64,000 nucleotides of DNA from contig JADJRV010000004.1 in NCBI GenBank assembly GCA_016712045.1, positions 1-64,000 on the forward strand, given 5' to 3'. Each line of letters starts with the position of its first letter. Position 1 is the stretch's first letter. The position numbers and the translations under genes are program-made. The stretch comes from Chloracidobacterium sp. GTDB lineage: Bacteria; Acidobacteriota; Blastocatellia; Pyrinomonadales; Pyrinomonadaceae. Below the pieces are notes generated by a model. The model saw only the letters and a list, made by a program, of their open reading frames with translations, did not search any database and was not told the origin of the DNA. Positions 24,337 to 33,198 of this stretch are shown here, piece by piece.

Positions 24337-25098
24337 ATGGGAAGAATAATTGCGATAGCAAATCAAAAAGGCGGTGTCGGAAAGACCACCACATCAGTAA
24401 ACCTAGCTGCAGCCTTGGCGGCAGAGGGTAAAAAAGTGCTGCTTGTGGACGCTGATCCGCAGGCAAACGCTACGTCAGGAGCGGGTATTACGCGCAATGT
24501 TGTGCGAAAAACACTCTACGACGCGCTTATTTCGGGCGACTCAGTCCGCGACATGGTTCTACCGACAGAAATTCCAACAATGTGGGTTTTACCTGCGGAT
24601 AAAAACTTAGCCGGAGCCGAAGTCGAACTAGTCGGACAAACTAACCGCAATTTCGCTCTCAAAGAGATACTGGTCAATGTAAAAGAGTATTTTCATTACA
24701 TCCTTATCGATTGTCCACCTTCGCTGGGTATTTTAACCATCAATGGGCTTACTGCTGCTGACTCGCTCCTTGTCCCAATACAATGCGAATATTACGCGCT
24801 TGAGGGTGTGACAGAGCTTTTTGATACGCTTGCGAGGCTTCGTCGCGAATTGAACCCTGAGCTAACTATCGAGGGACTGCTTTTGACGATGTACGACGAG
24901 AGGACGAATCTTTCGGCGGCCGTTGCAAAAGACCTTCGTGATTTTTATGGTTCGCAGGTTTTGAAAACAGTTATTCCACGAAACGTTCGCCTCGCTGAGG
25001 CCCCGAGTTTTGGTAAGCCCATTCTGCTCTACGACCCGAGATCGCGCGGGGCGGAGGCTTATGTTGAGCTTGCCAAGGAGATAATAAAAAATGGCTAG
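24337..25098 (+). CDS. parA: Chromosome-partitioning ATPase ParA (Soj)
   Basis: ParA is a Walker-type ATPase that binds DNA non-specifically and moves ParB-bound origins. The 253-residue protein has the deviant Walker A KGGVGKTTTSVNLA with the signature lysine at about residue 11, DADPQANATSG, and ILIDCPPSLGILTING. It lacks an N-terminal DNA-binding extension, as expected for the chromosomal type. It overlaps parB by 8 bases, and two parS-like sites lie upstream. Confidence 0.96.
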   Translation: MGRIIAIANQKGGVGKTTTSVNLAAALAAEGKKVLLVDADPQANATSGAGITRNVVRKTLYDALISGDSVRDMVLPTEIPTMWVLPADKNLAGAEVELVGQTNRNFALKEILVNVKEYFHYILIDCPPSLGILTINGLTAADSLLVPIQCEYYALEGVTELFDTLARLRRELNPELTIEGLLLTMYDERTNLSAAVAKDLRDFYGSQVLKTVIPRNVRLAEAPSFGKPILLYDPRSRGAEAYVELAKEIIKNG

Positions 25099-25954
25099 AC
25101 AAACACTTGGCCGGGGATTGAGCGCGTTACTTGGTGACGAGAAGCCGGCTGCGCAGCAAGATGCGATAGGCCCCGAGATCGACATCGATCTGATCGAACC
25201 TAATCCAGACCAGCCTAGGACGCGGTTTACCGAGGCCAACTTAGAAGAGCTTGCTCAGTCGATCCGCACAAACGGTGTCGTCCAACCGATCGTGCTCCGT
25301 CAGGTGGGCGGCCGCTATCAGATTGTCGCGGGCGAACGTCGGTGGCGGGCGTCGCAACGAGCCGGCCTACGACGCATACCCGCGGTCGTCAAAGAAGTCT
25401 CTGACGACAAGTTGCTGGAACTCGCTTTGGTCGAAAATATTCAGCGGCAAGAGCTGAACCCGATCGAAGAAGCCAAGGCATATCGCAAGCTGATCGACAC
25501 GCTTGGGCTCACGCAAGAGGTAGTAGCGGAACGGGTGGGTAAAGACCGGACGATCATTACGACCTCAATGCGATTACTCCGCCTACCGGGTGAGATACAG
25601 CGTGTTATCGAGGAGGGCGGCCTATCTGCGGGGCACGTGCGGGCGTTGATGATGACCGACGATCCTAAGATCCAGCGGCGCTTGGCAAACGAAGCAATCG
25701 ATAACGGGTGGTCGGTTCGTGAGACTGAAAGAGCTGTCAAGAAAGCAGTCAAATCACCGCAAATATCGGAAAACAAAGGAGTTATTCGCACAGTAGATGC
25801 CAATGTAAAGGCGGCTGAGACCAAACTTATGCGGTCGCTGAACACAAACGTTAAGATCATTGCCGGTAAAAAAGGTGCGGGCGGTAAGATCGAGATAGAG
25901 TATTACGGAACCGATGATCTTGACCGTATTTTTCAACTTTTGATCAAGAAATAA
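25091..25954 (+). CDS. parB: Chromosome-partitioning protein ParB (Spo0J)
   Basis: ParB binds parS, hydrolyses CTP and slides along DNA as a clamp. The 287-residue protein has an N-terminal ParA-stimulating segment with GRGLSALLG, the CTP-binding domain with GERRWRASQRAGL and LVENIQRQELNPIEEA, a helix-turn-helix (TQEVVAERVGKDRTIITTSMRLL) and a C-terminal dimerisation domain. Given the divergent parS sites upstream, its HTH contacts may differ from those of ParB proteins that read the common parS. Confidence 0.96.
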   Translation: MARQTLGRGLSALLGDEKPAAQQDAIGPEIDIDLIEPNPDQPRTRFTEANLEELAQSIRTNGVVQPIVLRQVGGRYQIVAGERRWRASQRAGLRRIPAVVKEVSDDKLLELALVENIQRQELNPIEEAKAYRKLIDTLGLTQEVVAERVGKDRTIITTSMRLLRLPGEIQRVIEEGGLSAGHVRALMMTDDPKIQRRLANEAIDNGWSVRETERAVKKAVKSPQISENKGVIRTVDANVKAAETKLMRSLNTNVKIIAGKKGAGGKIEIEYYGTDDLDRIFQLLIKK

Positions 25955-26011
25955 AAGACGTAGTGGTAGACTGATAGGGTTTAAGAAGGTTATTTGATCG
26001 AGGTTAATTAG

Positions 26012-26422
26012 TTGTATTTATTCATCTTCGAATCTATAGGAACTTCAGAGTTGATGCTTATTGGCATTATCGCTCTGATCTTTCTTGGTCCGCGCCGTTT
26101 GCCTGAGATAGCAAAAAAGGTTGCTAAGATCATGGCTGAATTTCGCGGGACCGCGAGCGAATTCAAAGAAACCTGGCAGCGTGAGGTCAATTTTGAAGAA
26201 GAAGCAAAGGCTCTGGATATCAACGCTCTCGAAGCCGAACAACCGGTTGCAAGAACTGAATCGATCGATGTTTCGACCAAAGACGCTGCTCCCAATGCAC
26301 CGGAAATAAAAGAAATGGATCCGGCAAAGTTTGAAGAATTAAAAGCCAAGGCGGCGAATACTGAAACCGCCGAAAAGCGCGAGACCGTCGAGACCACAAA
26401 CGATAAAAAGACTTGGCTATAG
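26012..26422 (+). CDS. tatB: Sec-independent translocase subunit TatB
   Basis: The N-terminus (FESIGTSELMLIGIIALIFLG) is a short TM segment, followed by the hinge PRRLPEIAKK and an amphipathic helix. The early Glu and the SELML...LGPRRLPE pattern match TatB better than TatA. A long acidic tail makes up the rest of the 136 residues. TatB and TatC form the receptor for twin-arginine signal peptides. The start is TTG (26012), with GAGG 9 bases upstream. It lies 6 bases before tatC, and a separate tatA is not in the window. Confidence 0.85.
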   Translation: MYLFIFESIGTSELMLIGIIALIFLGPRRLPEIAKKVAKIMAEFRGTASEFKETWQREVNFEEEAKALDINALEAEQPVARTESIDVSTKDAAPNAPEIKEMDPAKFEELKAKAANTETAEKRETVETTNDKKTWL

Positions 26423-26428
26423 CGCCGA

Positions 26429-27496
26429 ATGGAAGAACTGGAAAAAGAGCTTGAACCGGGCGGACAGATGTCGTTTCTCGAACATCTGGACGAACTGCGC
26501 AAACGGCTCGTAACGTCGGTAATTATTATTGTTATTGCATTTACCGGTTGTTGGTTCCTTTCCGGCAAGATATATCAGTTTCTCAGCGTCCCTATCAGAA
26601 AAGCCCTTTCAGAAGCGGCTCGAAACGAATTACCCCAAACAGGCATTACCGGCCAGGAGCGAATCTTACCGCTAGAAGAACTAAAAGTAGGTGACAGCGG
26701 ACGTTATATTTTTGATAAGCCGACGAACCTTGGTTCAACCGTCGTTTCGCCTGGTGCATCTGTTCTCGCGGAGGTAGCAAAAGATTCCGAAGGGAAGTTG
26801 GGGCTTTTTACAACCGAGCCTTTGATTACGAGTAATGCCATCGTTCCTAAAGGCGTCCGGTTACCGATCAAATTTGAGGAGCTTGCTAAAAGCGAGCCAA
26901 ACGCGGACGAACGGATGATCGTCACCACTGCCCAAGAGCAGTTTACGATGTACGTCACCGTATCGATGTATTCGGCGATCGCGTTTTCGATACCGCTGCT
27001 TTTATGGCAGATTTGGATGTTTATCTCACCGGCACTTTATAAGCACGAACGTTCTTATGTAACGCCGTTTATTGGGCTATCAACAATATCGTTTGTTATT
27101 GGGGCAGCCTTTGCCTACTACATTCTATTTCCGCCGGCAGCGGATTATTTGTTAAACCTTGGGCAAGGTGAGTTTCAATTGCTATTACGGGCGAGCGATT
27201 ATCTTGATCTGATCACGATAATAATGCTTGCGATGGGATTGATCTTTCAGATGCCGGCAATTACATATGTATTGGCACGAATCGGGATCGTTTCGGCGGG
27301 ATTACTTGTGAGAAGCTGGAAAATTTCGCTGGTTGTCATTTTGATAGTAGCAGCGGTTGTTTCGCCCACCGGTGACATACCAAACATGATGCTTTTTGCG
27401 ACGCCGATGATGGGGCTGTATGTCATTTCGATATTCATCGCCTGGTTTTTTGGCAAGAAACGCCAAAGCGATGCTGAGGCCGCAGTGAGTAGCTAA
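26429..27496 (+). CDS. tatC: Sec-independent translocase TatC, with large periplasmic insertion
   Basis: TatC is the polytopic receptor that reads twin-arginine signals. The core motifs are present: FLEHLDELRKRLV at the N-terminus, FISPALYKHERSYVTPF, and the later TM helices. Length is 355 residues against about 250 in most bacteria. The excess is one block of about 95 residues at 62-160, in the first periplasmic loop between TM1 and TM2, containing segments such as GRYIFDKPTNLGST and GVRLPIKFEELAKSEPNADE. Window proteins with plausible Tat signals include the LD-carboxypeptidase, the amine oxidase and the SGNH hydrolase. Confidence 0.94.
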   Translation: MEELEKELEPGGQMSFLEHLDELRKRLVTSVIIIVIAFTGCWFLSGKIYQFLSVPIRKALSEAARNELPQTGITGQERILPLEELKVGDSGRYIFDKPTNLGSTVVSPGASVLAEVAKDSEGKLGLFTTEPLITSNAIVPKGVRLPIKFEELAKSEPNADERMIVTTAQEQFTMYVTVSMYSAIAFSIPLLLWQIWMFISPALYKHERSYVTPFIGLSTISFVIGAAFAYYILFPPAADYLLNLGQGEFQLLLRASDYLDLITIIMLAMGLIFQMPAITYVLARIGIVSAGLLVRSWKISLVVILIVAAVVSPTGDIPNMMLFATPMMGLYVISIFIAWFFGKKRQSDAEAAVSS

Positions 27497-27620
27497 AAGC
27501 AACCTCCAACCCAACATTTTGCATCTTGAAATAGTAGGGATTAGCGCTTAAAATCAAAGGGTTAAGAAAACGTGTGTTTATGCGGTCTTAATGCTACGTA
27601 AAGGATGGAGTTTTACCGTT

Positions 27621-29267
27621 ATGTTGAGAGTTAGAAAATTACAGATCACATTGCTTACAGTTTTTATGCTTTGCCTGAGCGCCGGCGTACTTTTGGCTCA
27701 ACCGCCGGACAAAACTAAATCCGGTGACCCAAATGACAAGCCGCGCAATGTTACGCCCGAATTAAAACAGGCCTACAAGAAATGGCTTGAAAATGATGTG
27801 GCATACATCATCACCAATGAGGAGCGAAAGGCATTTAAGGCACTAGCGACTGACGAGGAGCGTGAGAACTTTATCGAGAGTTTTTGGCGTAGGCGTGATC
27901 CAGATCCTGACACGGAAGAGAACGAATATCGCGAAGAATATTACGAAAGGATCGCCTACGCAAATGAGCATTTTACGTCCGGCATACCGGGATGGAAAAC
28001 AGATCGCGGCCGCGTTTATATTGCTTGGGGCAAACCCGACTCGGTAGAGGCTCATCCTGCAGGCGGAGCGTATGACCGTCCAAGTTGGGAAGGCGGAGGC
28101 TCGACAACTACATACCCATTCGAAGTGTGGTTTTACCGACACCTTGATGGCGTAGGTGACGGTCTTGAAATTGAATTTGTGGATCCGTCCGGTACCGGCG
28201 AATATCGCATGGCTCGCGATGCAAATGAAAAGGATGCGTTGCGGATTGTGCCGGGTGCCGGGTTGACAGCTTCTGAACAGCTTGGGCTTACGGACAAGGC
28301 TGATCGAGTTAATGGAGTTGGCGGCGGCCAACAGATGAACTACCAACGGGAGCAGGATTCCCCTTTCAGAAGGCTAGAGATACAGAACAACCTTCAAAGA
28401 CCACCTGCGGTAAAGTTTAGTGACCTGCAGGGAATTGCCGGCGGTGATTCTGGCTCTGTACTTGATAAAGATCCATTGCTTTTTGATGTCCGGGTTGATT
28501 ATTTTCGTCAATCCGACGATCGAGTGATCACTACATTTACGATCCAGACAAGTAACAAAGAACTCTCATTTGAAGATGCAGGTGGATTGCTAACAGCTAA
28601 AATGAATGTCTTTGGCCGTATTACTGCCGTTTCTGGCAAGAGATCGGGCATTTTTGAAGATTCCGTCACGGCAAATGCAACAGCTAGTGAATTATCGGAA
28701 ATGCGCGATAGAAAATCTGTCTACCAAAAAGCTATAGCCCTTACGCCGGGAACCTATAAGGTCGATGTCGTAGTTCGCGACGTTAAAACTGGCAACAAAG
28801 GCATCGTTAATATGGGGTTTGTCGTTCCCCGCTATGACGACAAAAAACTATCGACGTCAACAATGGTCCTTACCTCAAAACTGAGAACCACGACCGATCG
28901 TGATATCGGTCAAATGTTTGTCATCGGCAACACAAAGGTGATACCAAACCTGTCGGGCGTGTATAAACAGGGCCAAGAAGTCGGCATATATTTGCAGGTT
29001 TATAACTCAGAGATCGACCAAACAACACTCAGACCCGCAGTCGATGTGCAATATATTTTGACAAAAGACGGCAAGGAGTTGTTGCGTCAGACTGAAGACT
29101 GGGGCGGAATGAGTGATTCAGGGCAACGCTTGACACTTGCCAGACTCTTGCCGACAGCCGGAATGAACCCGGGGGATTATGAGATCAAGGTTTTGATCAA
29201 AGATCGTGTCCGCACCGAAGGGCAGCAGGTGATAGAAAATAAAGGTAAATTTACGATTACGCCATAA
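27621..29267 (+). CDS. GWxTD domain-containing secreted protein
   Basis: The protein has a signal peptide (MLRVRKLQITLLTVFMLCLS, cleaved after LLAQ) and then the GWxTD domain: KWLENDVAYIITNEER, FWRRRDPDPDTEENEYREEY, and the signature GIPGWKTDRGRVYIAWG with the following Pro-Asp. The C-terminal half (from about residue 260) is beta-rich and may bind ligands. GWxTD proteins occur mainly in Acidobacteria and Bacteroidetes and have no settled role. I choose the ATG at 27621, with GGAG about 11 bases upstream; an ATG at 27591 is possible. Confidence 0.88.
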   Translation: MLRVRKLQITLLTVFMLCLSAGVLLAQPPDKTKSGDPNDKPRNVTPELKQAYKKWLENDVAYIITNEERKAFKALATDEERENFIESFWRRRDPDPDTEENEYREEYYERIAYANEHFTSGIPGWKTDRGRVYIAWGKPDSVEAHPAGGAYDRPSWEGGGSTTTYPFEVWFYRHLDGVGDGLEIEFVDPSGTGEYRMARDANEKDALRIVPGAGLTASEQLGLTDKADRVNGVGGGQQMNYQREQDSPFRRLEIQNNLQRPPAVKFSDLQGIAGGDSGSVLDKDPLLFDVRVDYFRQSDDRVITTFTIQTSNKELSFEDAGGLLTAKMNVFGRITAVSGKRSGIFEDSVTANATASELSEMRDRKSVYQKAIALTPGTYKVDVVVRDVKTGNKGIVNMGFVVPRYDDKKLSTSTMVLTSKLRTTTDRDIGQMFVIGNTKVIPNLSGVYKQGQEVGIYLQVYNSEIDQTTLRPAVDVQYILTKDGKELLRQTEDWGGMSDSGQRLTLARLLPTAGMNPGDYEIKVLIKDRVRTEGQQVIENKGKFTITP

Positions 29268-29290
29268 GGCTTGAACTCGTGGATATTTGG

Positions 29291-29320
29291 AAACGCCGTG
29301 CTGTCAAAAGCACGGCGTTT
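29291..29320 (+). terminator. Intrinsic terminator after the GWxTD gene
   Basis: A perfect 12-bp stem (29291-29302 with 29309-29320) with a 6-base loop is followed by a run of T. It separates the GWxTD gene from the convergent lipoprotein gene. Confidence 0.88.
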
Positions 29321-29322
29321 TT

Positions 29323-30273
29323 TTAATTTCTGCGTTTTGCCTCGATAAGCGGTGAGTTCTTTTTTTCGCTGGTTGCAAAGATAGCGGTACCATCGACATT
29401 GTAGGAAACGGCCTCGCCTATAGTTCGTTTACCTAGATCGATCGCAGCAGGCTCTTGTAACCAAATATTGGTAAAATTTGTATCGCCGTCAACTAGCGTC
29501 CACTCATATGCACGCGTGTAATCGCATATCACCACATGACGGCCATCCGGAGAAATGTCACCACCAGTCACAAAACCATTTGGTATTGCCGGAACAGAGA
29601 TCTCAGCTATTTTCTCAGCTTTGGCTACTTCTTCCCTGCCAAAGTCAGGACGTAGGAGATATACACCGGCCGGGCCGCTTACGCGTTTGGTAACGATATA
29701 GATATCTCCGGTTTTCGGGTGGACCATTAACGTTTCGGCATCCTGATTGAAATCCGGATAGACAAATCTTAAGGCCTCGGCGTTTTCAGTCAAAAGCGGG
29801 GCGTTGCGGTCTGACGCAGCATCTGATGCCTTAATGACCGGTTCGGCGATTCGATAAACAGAGTGTTCCGGGCGTTTTGCACGGTTATCGCCGATCTCGC
29901 CGATATAGAGAAAACACTTGCCGCTTTTATCTTTGTATGCGGCGATGTCTTCCCAGTCGATGTTTTGAGCATTTTGTACTCTCCACGTTCCGATGTTCTC
30001 GCCGGTCATATTTAGTGCAAAAATAAATGCTTCGTCACCCGAATCGTTATGCGTCCATAAGACATCATTTTGACAACGCGACGCCGCGATACCGCTGCTT
30101 TCGGTAATATCGGGCGATTTTATAGTGCCGATGACCTTTGGCGGATCAAAGGGGGAATTTGCTTCACGCTCACGTTCGTTAGTCGGAACGATCGCGCAAC
30201 TCGAAAAAAGAAAACAGATCGAGGCTAAAGGTATGACAAATGCAAAAAATTTAGCTATAGTTTTGTTCGACAT
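29323..30273 (-). CDS. Beta-propeller-like lipoprotein of unknown function
   Basis: The 316-residue protein has a lipoprotein signal with lipobox FSSC (Cys at about residue 26). The body has repeated beta-strand blocks typical of a propeller: SSGIAASRCQNDVLWTHNDS, NIDWEDIAAY, FLYIGEIGDN, DAETLMVHPKTGDIYIVTK and GGDISPDGRHVVICDYTRAY. Similar proteins are widespread and unnamed. The mature protein would face the periplasm or the outer membrane. It is divergent from speD, with a 95-base shared upstream region. Confidence 0.75.
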   Translation of the reverse strand: MSNKTIAKFFAFVIPLASICFLFSSCAIVPTNEREREANSPFDPPKVIGTIKSPDITESSGIAASRCQNDVLWTHNDSGDEAFIFALNMTGENIGTWRVQNAQNIDWEDIAAYKDKSGKCFLYIGEIGDNRAKRPEHSVYRIAEPVIKASDAASDRNAPLLTENAEALRFVYPDFNQDAETLMVHPKTGDIYIVTKRVSGPAGVYLLRPDFGREEVAKAEKIAEISVPAIPNGFVTGGDISPDGRHVVICDYTRAYEWTLVDGDTNFTNIWLQEPAAIDLGKRTIGEAVSYNVDGTAIFATSEKKNSPLIEAKRRN

Positions 30274-30368
30274 ACTACTCTAGTCCTTGCATTATAACGT
30301 GGTTGCGTCGAATGCAGTTCCAAACTTTGCATTCATAATTTGCGTATAGCTTTTTTGGATTTGACCCT

Positions 30369-30754
30369 ATGATCGTAGGAACTGAATGGCTGATCGAAGC
30401 GACAGGTTGTGACACTACATCCCTGCGCGACGAAAATGCGATAAGGACAATACTTTCAAATGTGATCGCTGATCTCGGATTGCGTCCGATCGGTTCGGTC
30501 TGGCACAAATTCGAAGGCGAGGGCGGCGTTACCGGGCTCATCGCTTTGACCGAATCGCACCTCGCTTGTCATACATATCCCGAACACAGTACAGCGACAT
30601 TTAATCTCTATTGTTGCCGCACCCGGCCGGAATGGGATTGGGAAACAAATTTACGGAACGCGATCGGGCCCAAAAAGTAACCGTAACCAAGATCGAACGC
30701 GGAGAAACGCAAACCTCAGATCTGAAATTTGAAACTGCCGGAGGTGAAAGATGA
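30369..30754 (+). CDS. speD: S-adenosylmethionine decarboxylase proenzyme (frame broken at C-terminus)
   Basis: AdoMetDC supplies the aminopropyl donor for spermidine-type polyamines. It cleaves itself to form a pyruvoyl cofactor: here Glu62-Ser63 in LTESHLACHTYPE, with His68 and Cys83 in the catalytic positions known from the Thermotoga enzyme. The frame ends at 30680, but another frame continues (QKVTVTKIERGETQTSDLKF) to a TGA at 30752-30754 that overlaps the next ATG. One extra G at 30666-30668 joins them, so I give the full 128-residue span. First gene of the polyamine-linked operon. Confidence 0.88.
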
Positions 30755-32694
30755 GCGTCCTGCAGGCAAATTGTCCGTCATGCGGTGCACAGATAGAGTT
30801 TAAGGCCGGTTCGACCATTGTGCTCGTCTGCCCTTATTGCCGCTCGGCCGTTGCGCGGACAGATCGCGGTTTAGAAGATCTTGGCAAAGTGGCCGAGATC
30901 GCCGAGTCAGAGTCACCGTTGAAACTTGGACTAAAAGGAACATTCAAAGACACCAGGTTTGAATTGACGGGCCGCGCACAACTGCGGCACGAACTGGGCG
31001 GCTCTTGGGACGAGTGGTACGCGACATTTTCAAATGGCTGGGTCGGGTGGCTCGCCGAGGCTCAAGGGCGGTTTTACCTCACGTTTTATCAGCCGCTACC
31101 GGCGGGCACGGCGATACCGTCATTTGCCGGATTGCAGCTTGGCCAGACGATAGACGGGATCCCAAATCCTTCGCCGCTAATGGTGCAGGAAAAGGGAAAA
31201 GGAACCTCGGTTGCCGCCGATGGCGAGATACCGTACAGACTCACTCCCGGTGAGCAGTTTGAATACGCCGACCTTGCGGGTAAAAACAACGCATTTGCAA
31301 CGATCGATTACAGCATGGATCCGCCATGGGTCTTTGTCGGATCGCAGGTCACGCTTGACGAGATCGGGCTCGGCGATGCAAAGCCGGTTCAGCGAGAGGC
31401 ACGACGCGTGTCAGCCGCCGGGATGGGCTGTCCCAACTGCGGCGGGCCGCTCGAATTGCTAGCTCCGGACAAGACAGAACGTGTTGTGTGTCCAAACTGC
31501 GATTCGCTGCTCGATGTAAATCAGGGCAATCTTTCTTACCTAAAAACGCTCAACCCGCCGACAAGCCAGCCAGAATTTGTTGCTCCGATCGGTGCCGAGG
31601 GAACGTTCCCCGGCGACGTAAAATTTAAGATAATCGGTGCCGTTGTTCGCAGCGTAATGTTTGACGGCGTTCATTATTATTGGCACGAATATCTGCTCTA
31701 CAATCCGATGATCGGATTTCGCTGGCTGGTGCATTCCGACAATCATTGGAATTTTGTCGAACCGGTTAATCCGGCGGATGTCGCGACCGACAATGTTTTT
31801 GCGGCGGGAGCCACGGTCGATTACAACGGCAGCAAATTTAAGATCTTTCAAAACGCAGAAGCCACCGTTGAATACGTTAAAGGCGAATTTTACTGGCGCG
31901 TCGAACAGGGAGAAAAGGTTTGGGCTGCAGATTATGTGGCAGCTCCGATGATGCTATCACGCGAATCGACGGCTAATGAGATCAATTGGTCGGTCGGCAC
32001 CTACATGACCAACGAAGAGGTCGAAAAGGCGTTTGGCATCACTGGCCTGCCAAAACCGTGGGGCGTCGGGCCAAACCAACCATTTACCGGCCGCTTTTAT
32101 TACACTTGGGGAGCTCTGCCGCTATTGCTTCTATTTGTCGTCGCCATCTTTATGATCCCGTTTAGCGGGATCACCAAGACGGCGCTCAATCAAGAGGTCG
32201 TGCTACCCCCGATGACAAATGCGACTACGGCTCAGGCAGTGTTTAGCCAACCATTCGACGTAAAGGCGAATAGCAACGTCCGTATCACCGCAGGGGCAAA
32301 CGTTGATAACGCGTGGGCAGATCTGGACATCGACCTCATCAATGACCAAAGCCAAGAGGTCGAATCGGTAAACGTCCCCGTTGAGTATTACAGCGGCAGC
32401 GACAGCGACGGTGCATGGACCGAGGGCGGTAAATCCACGGACGCTACATTATCGTCGCTACCTGCGGGCAAATACACGCTTCGGGTCGAGGGGACGTGGC
32501 AAAATTGGCAAACTCAGATGCCGGTCTCGGTCAAGGTCGAGCAAAACGTCAACCGCGGCGTCAATTTCATTTGCGCACTTATCATTTTAATGATCGTGCC
32601 GATACTCGGACTTTTTAGAAAGATCACATTTGAATCCGGCAGGTGGAAAGACAGTATGTTCAGCACGAGCGGCGGTTCTGATGATTCGGAATAG
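30751..32694 (+). CDS. DUF4178 membrane protein with two zinc ribbons
   Basis: The 647-residue product has an N-terminal zinc ribbon (Cys8, 11, 27, 30), a DUF4178 domain (about 50-200; GSWDEWYATFSNGWVGWLAE), a second zinc ribbon (Cys227, 230, 247, 250), a second DUF4178-like domain (about 275-420; VHYYWHEYLLYNPMIGFRWLV), a TM helix (about 450-472), a beta-sandwich-like segment and a final TM helix (about 603-625). The duplicated ribbon-plus-DUF4178 unit is the striking feature. Function is unknown. The ATG overlaps the corrected speD stop, and GGAGG lies 7 bases upstream. Confidence 0.85.
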   Translation: MSVLQANCPSCGAQIEFKAGSTIVLVCPYCRSAVARTDRGLEDLGKVAEIAESESPLKLGLKGTFKDTRFELTGRAQLRHELGGSWDEWYATFSNGWVGWLAEAQGRFYLTFYQPLPAGTAIPSFAGLQLGQTIDGIPNPSPLMVQEKGKGTSVAADGEIPYRLTPGEQFEYADLAGKNNAFATIDYSMDPPWVFVGSQVTLDEIGLGDAKPVQREARRVSAAGMGCPNCGGPLELLAPDKTERVVCPNCDSLLDVNQGNLSYLKTLNPPTSQPEFVAPIGAEGTFPGDVKFKIIGAVVRSVMFDGVHYYWHEYLLYNPMIGFRWLVHSDNHWNFVEPVNPADVATDNVFAAGATVDYNGSKFKIFQNAEATVEYVKGEFYWRVEQGEKVWAADYVAAPMMLSRESTANEINWSVGTYMTNEEVEKAFGITGLPKPWGVGPNQPFTGRFYYTWGALPLLLLFVVAIFMIPFSGITKTALNQEVVLPPMTNATTAQAVFSQPFDVKANSNVRITAGANVDNAWADLDIDLINDQSQEVESVNVPVEYYSGSDSDGAWTEGGKSTDATLSSLPAGKYTLRVEGTWQNWQTQMPVSVKVEQNVNRGVNFICALIILMIVPILGLFRKITFESGRWKDSMFSTSGGSDDSE

Positions 32695-32703
32695 GAGTTT
32701 GTA

Positions 32704-32853
32704 ATGTTGAAAAAACTTTATTTGGTCTTTGGCATCGGCGTCCTGGGTTTTTACGGGGCGGCATCTTGGTTTGGTTGGGAGCTGGCTAATTCCGGCAAAA
32801 ATTCGCGTCTGGGTACGCCATTCTTTTATTCAGGATTTCGTGGAGGAAAATAA
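32704..32853 (+). CDS. Small single-pass membrane protein (49 aa)
   Basis: A short gene reads MLKKLYLVFGIGVLGFYGAA, then SWFGWELANSGKNSRLGTPF and a Gly/Lys end. The N-terminal half is one TM helix after a lysine pair; the rest is a polar Gly/Ser tail. GGAG lies 8 bases before the ATG, and its stop codon shares a base with the DUF350 start, so it is translated as part of the operon. I know no homologue by name. Confidence 0.7.
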   Translation: MLKKLYLVFGIGVLGFYGAASWFGWELANSGKNSRLGTPFFYSGFRGGK

Positions 32854-33113
32854 TGCTTAGTCTTGCTTCAATTGCCCCGATGTTGGGCATGATCGTAAAG
32901 ATGGAAGAACTGTTGCCGACGATGGCGACAACGGTCATATTTGTCGCGATCGGTTTGGTCGTGTTTGCCATTGCGTTCGCAATAGTCGTTTTGGTTGCTC
33001 CGTTCTCAGTGAAAAAAGAGATCGAAGAAGACCAAAACACGGCGCTTGCTATCATTATTGGCGCATTGATCATAGGTATCGCGATCATAATCGCGTCCGC
33101 GATCAATGGTTAA
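32853..33113 (+). CDS. DUF350 membrane protein
   Basis: An 86-residue protein with two hydrophobic helices (about 22-47 and 64-84) joined by a charged loop (KKEIEEDQNTALAI), which matches one DUF350 repeat unit (E. coli YjfL is a longer relative). The NTALAII(I)GA segment is the family signature. It has GGAGG 6 bases upstream and overlaps the preceding stop. DUF350 proteins recur near polyamine and membrane-stress genes, but their activity is unknown. Confidence 0.82.
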   Translation: MLSLASIAPMLGMIVKMEELLPTMATTVIFVAIGLVVFAIAFAIVVLVAPFSVKKEIEEDQNTALAIIIGALIIGIAIIIASAING

Positions 33114-33147
33114 GATCGGGATTCGAGTGGGATGGACTGGATAGACG

Positions 33148-33190
33148 GGATGTTCTACCAATCCTGTTCTACCTGTTTATCCTGTTTGAT
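33148..33190. repeat. Short CCTGTT(T/C) direct repeats
   Basis: Three units (AATCCTGTTC, TACCTGTTTA, TCCTGTTTGA) lie between DUF350 and the aminopropyltransferase gene. Wording of this kind is a common intergenic repeat in several phyla. Confidence 0.4.
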
Positions 33191-33198
33191 TCCCCTGC

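Noticed and set aside
30666..30680. SpeD ending at 30680
   Set aside because: The other frame continues with family-like sequence and ends exactly in overlap with the next ATG, so the short end is an indel effect.
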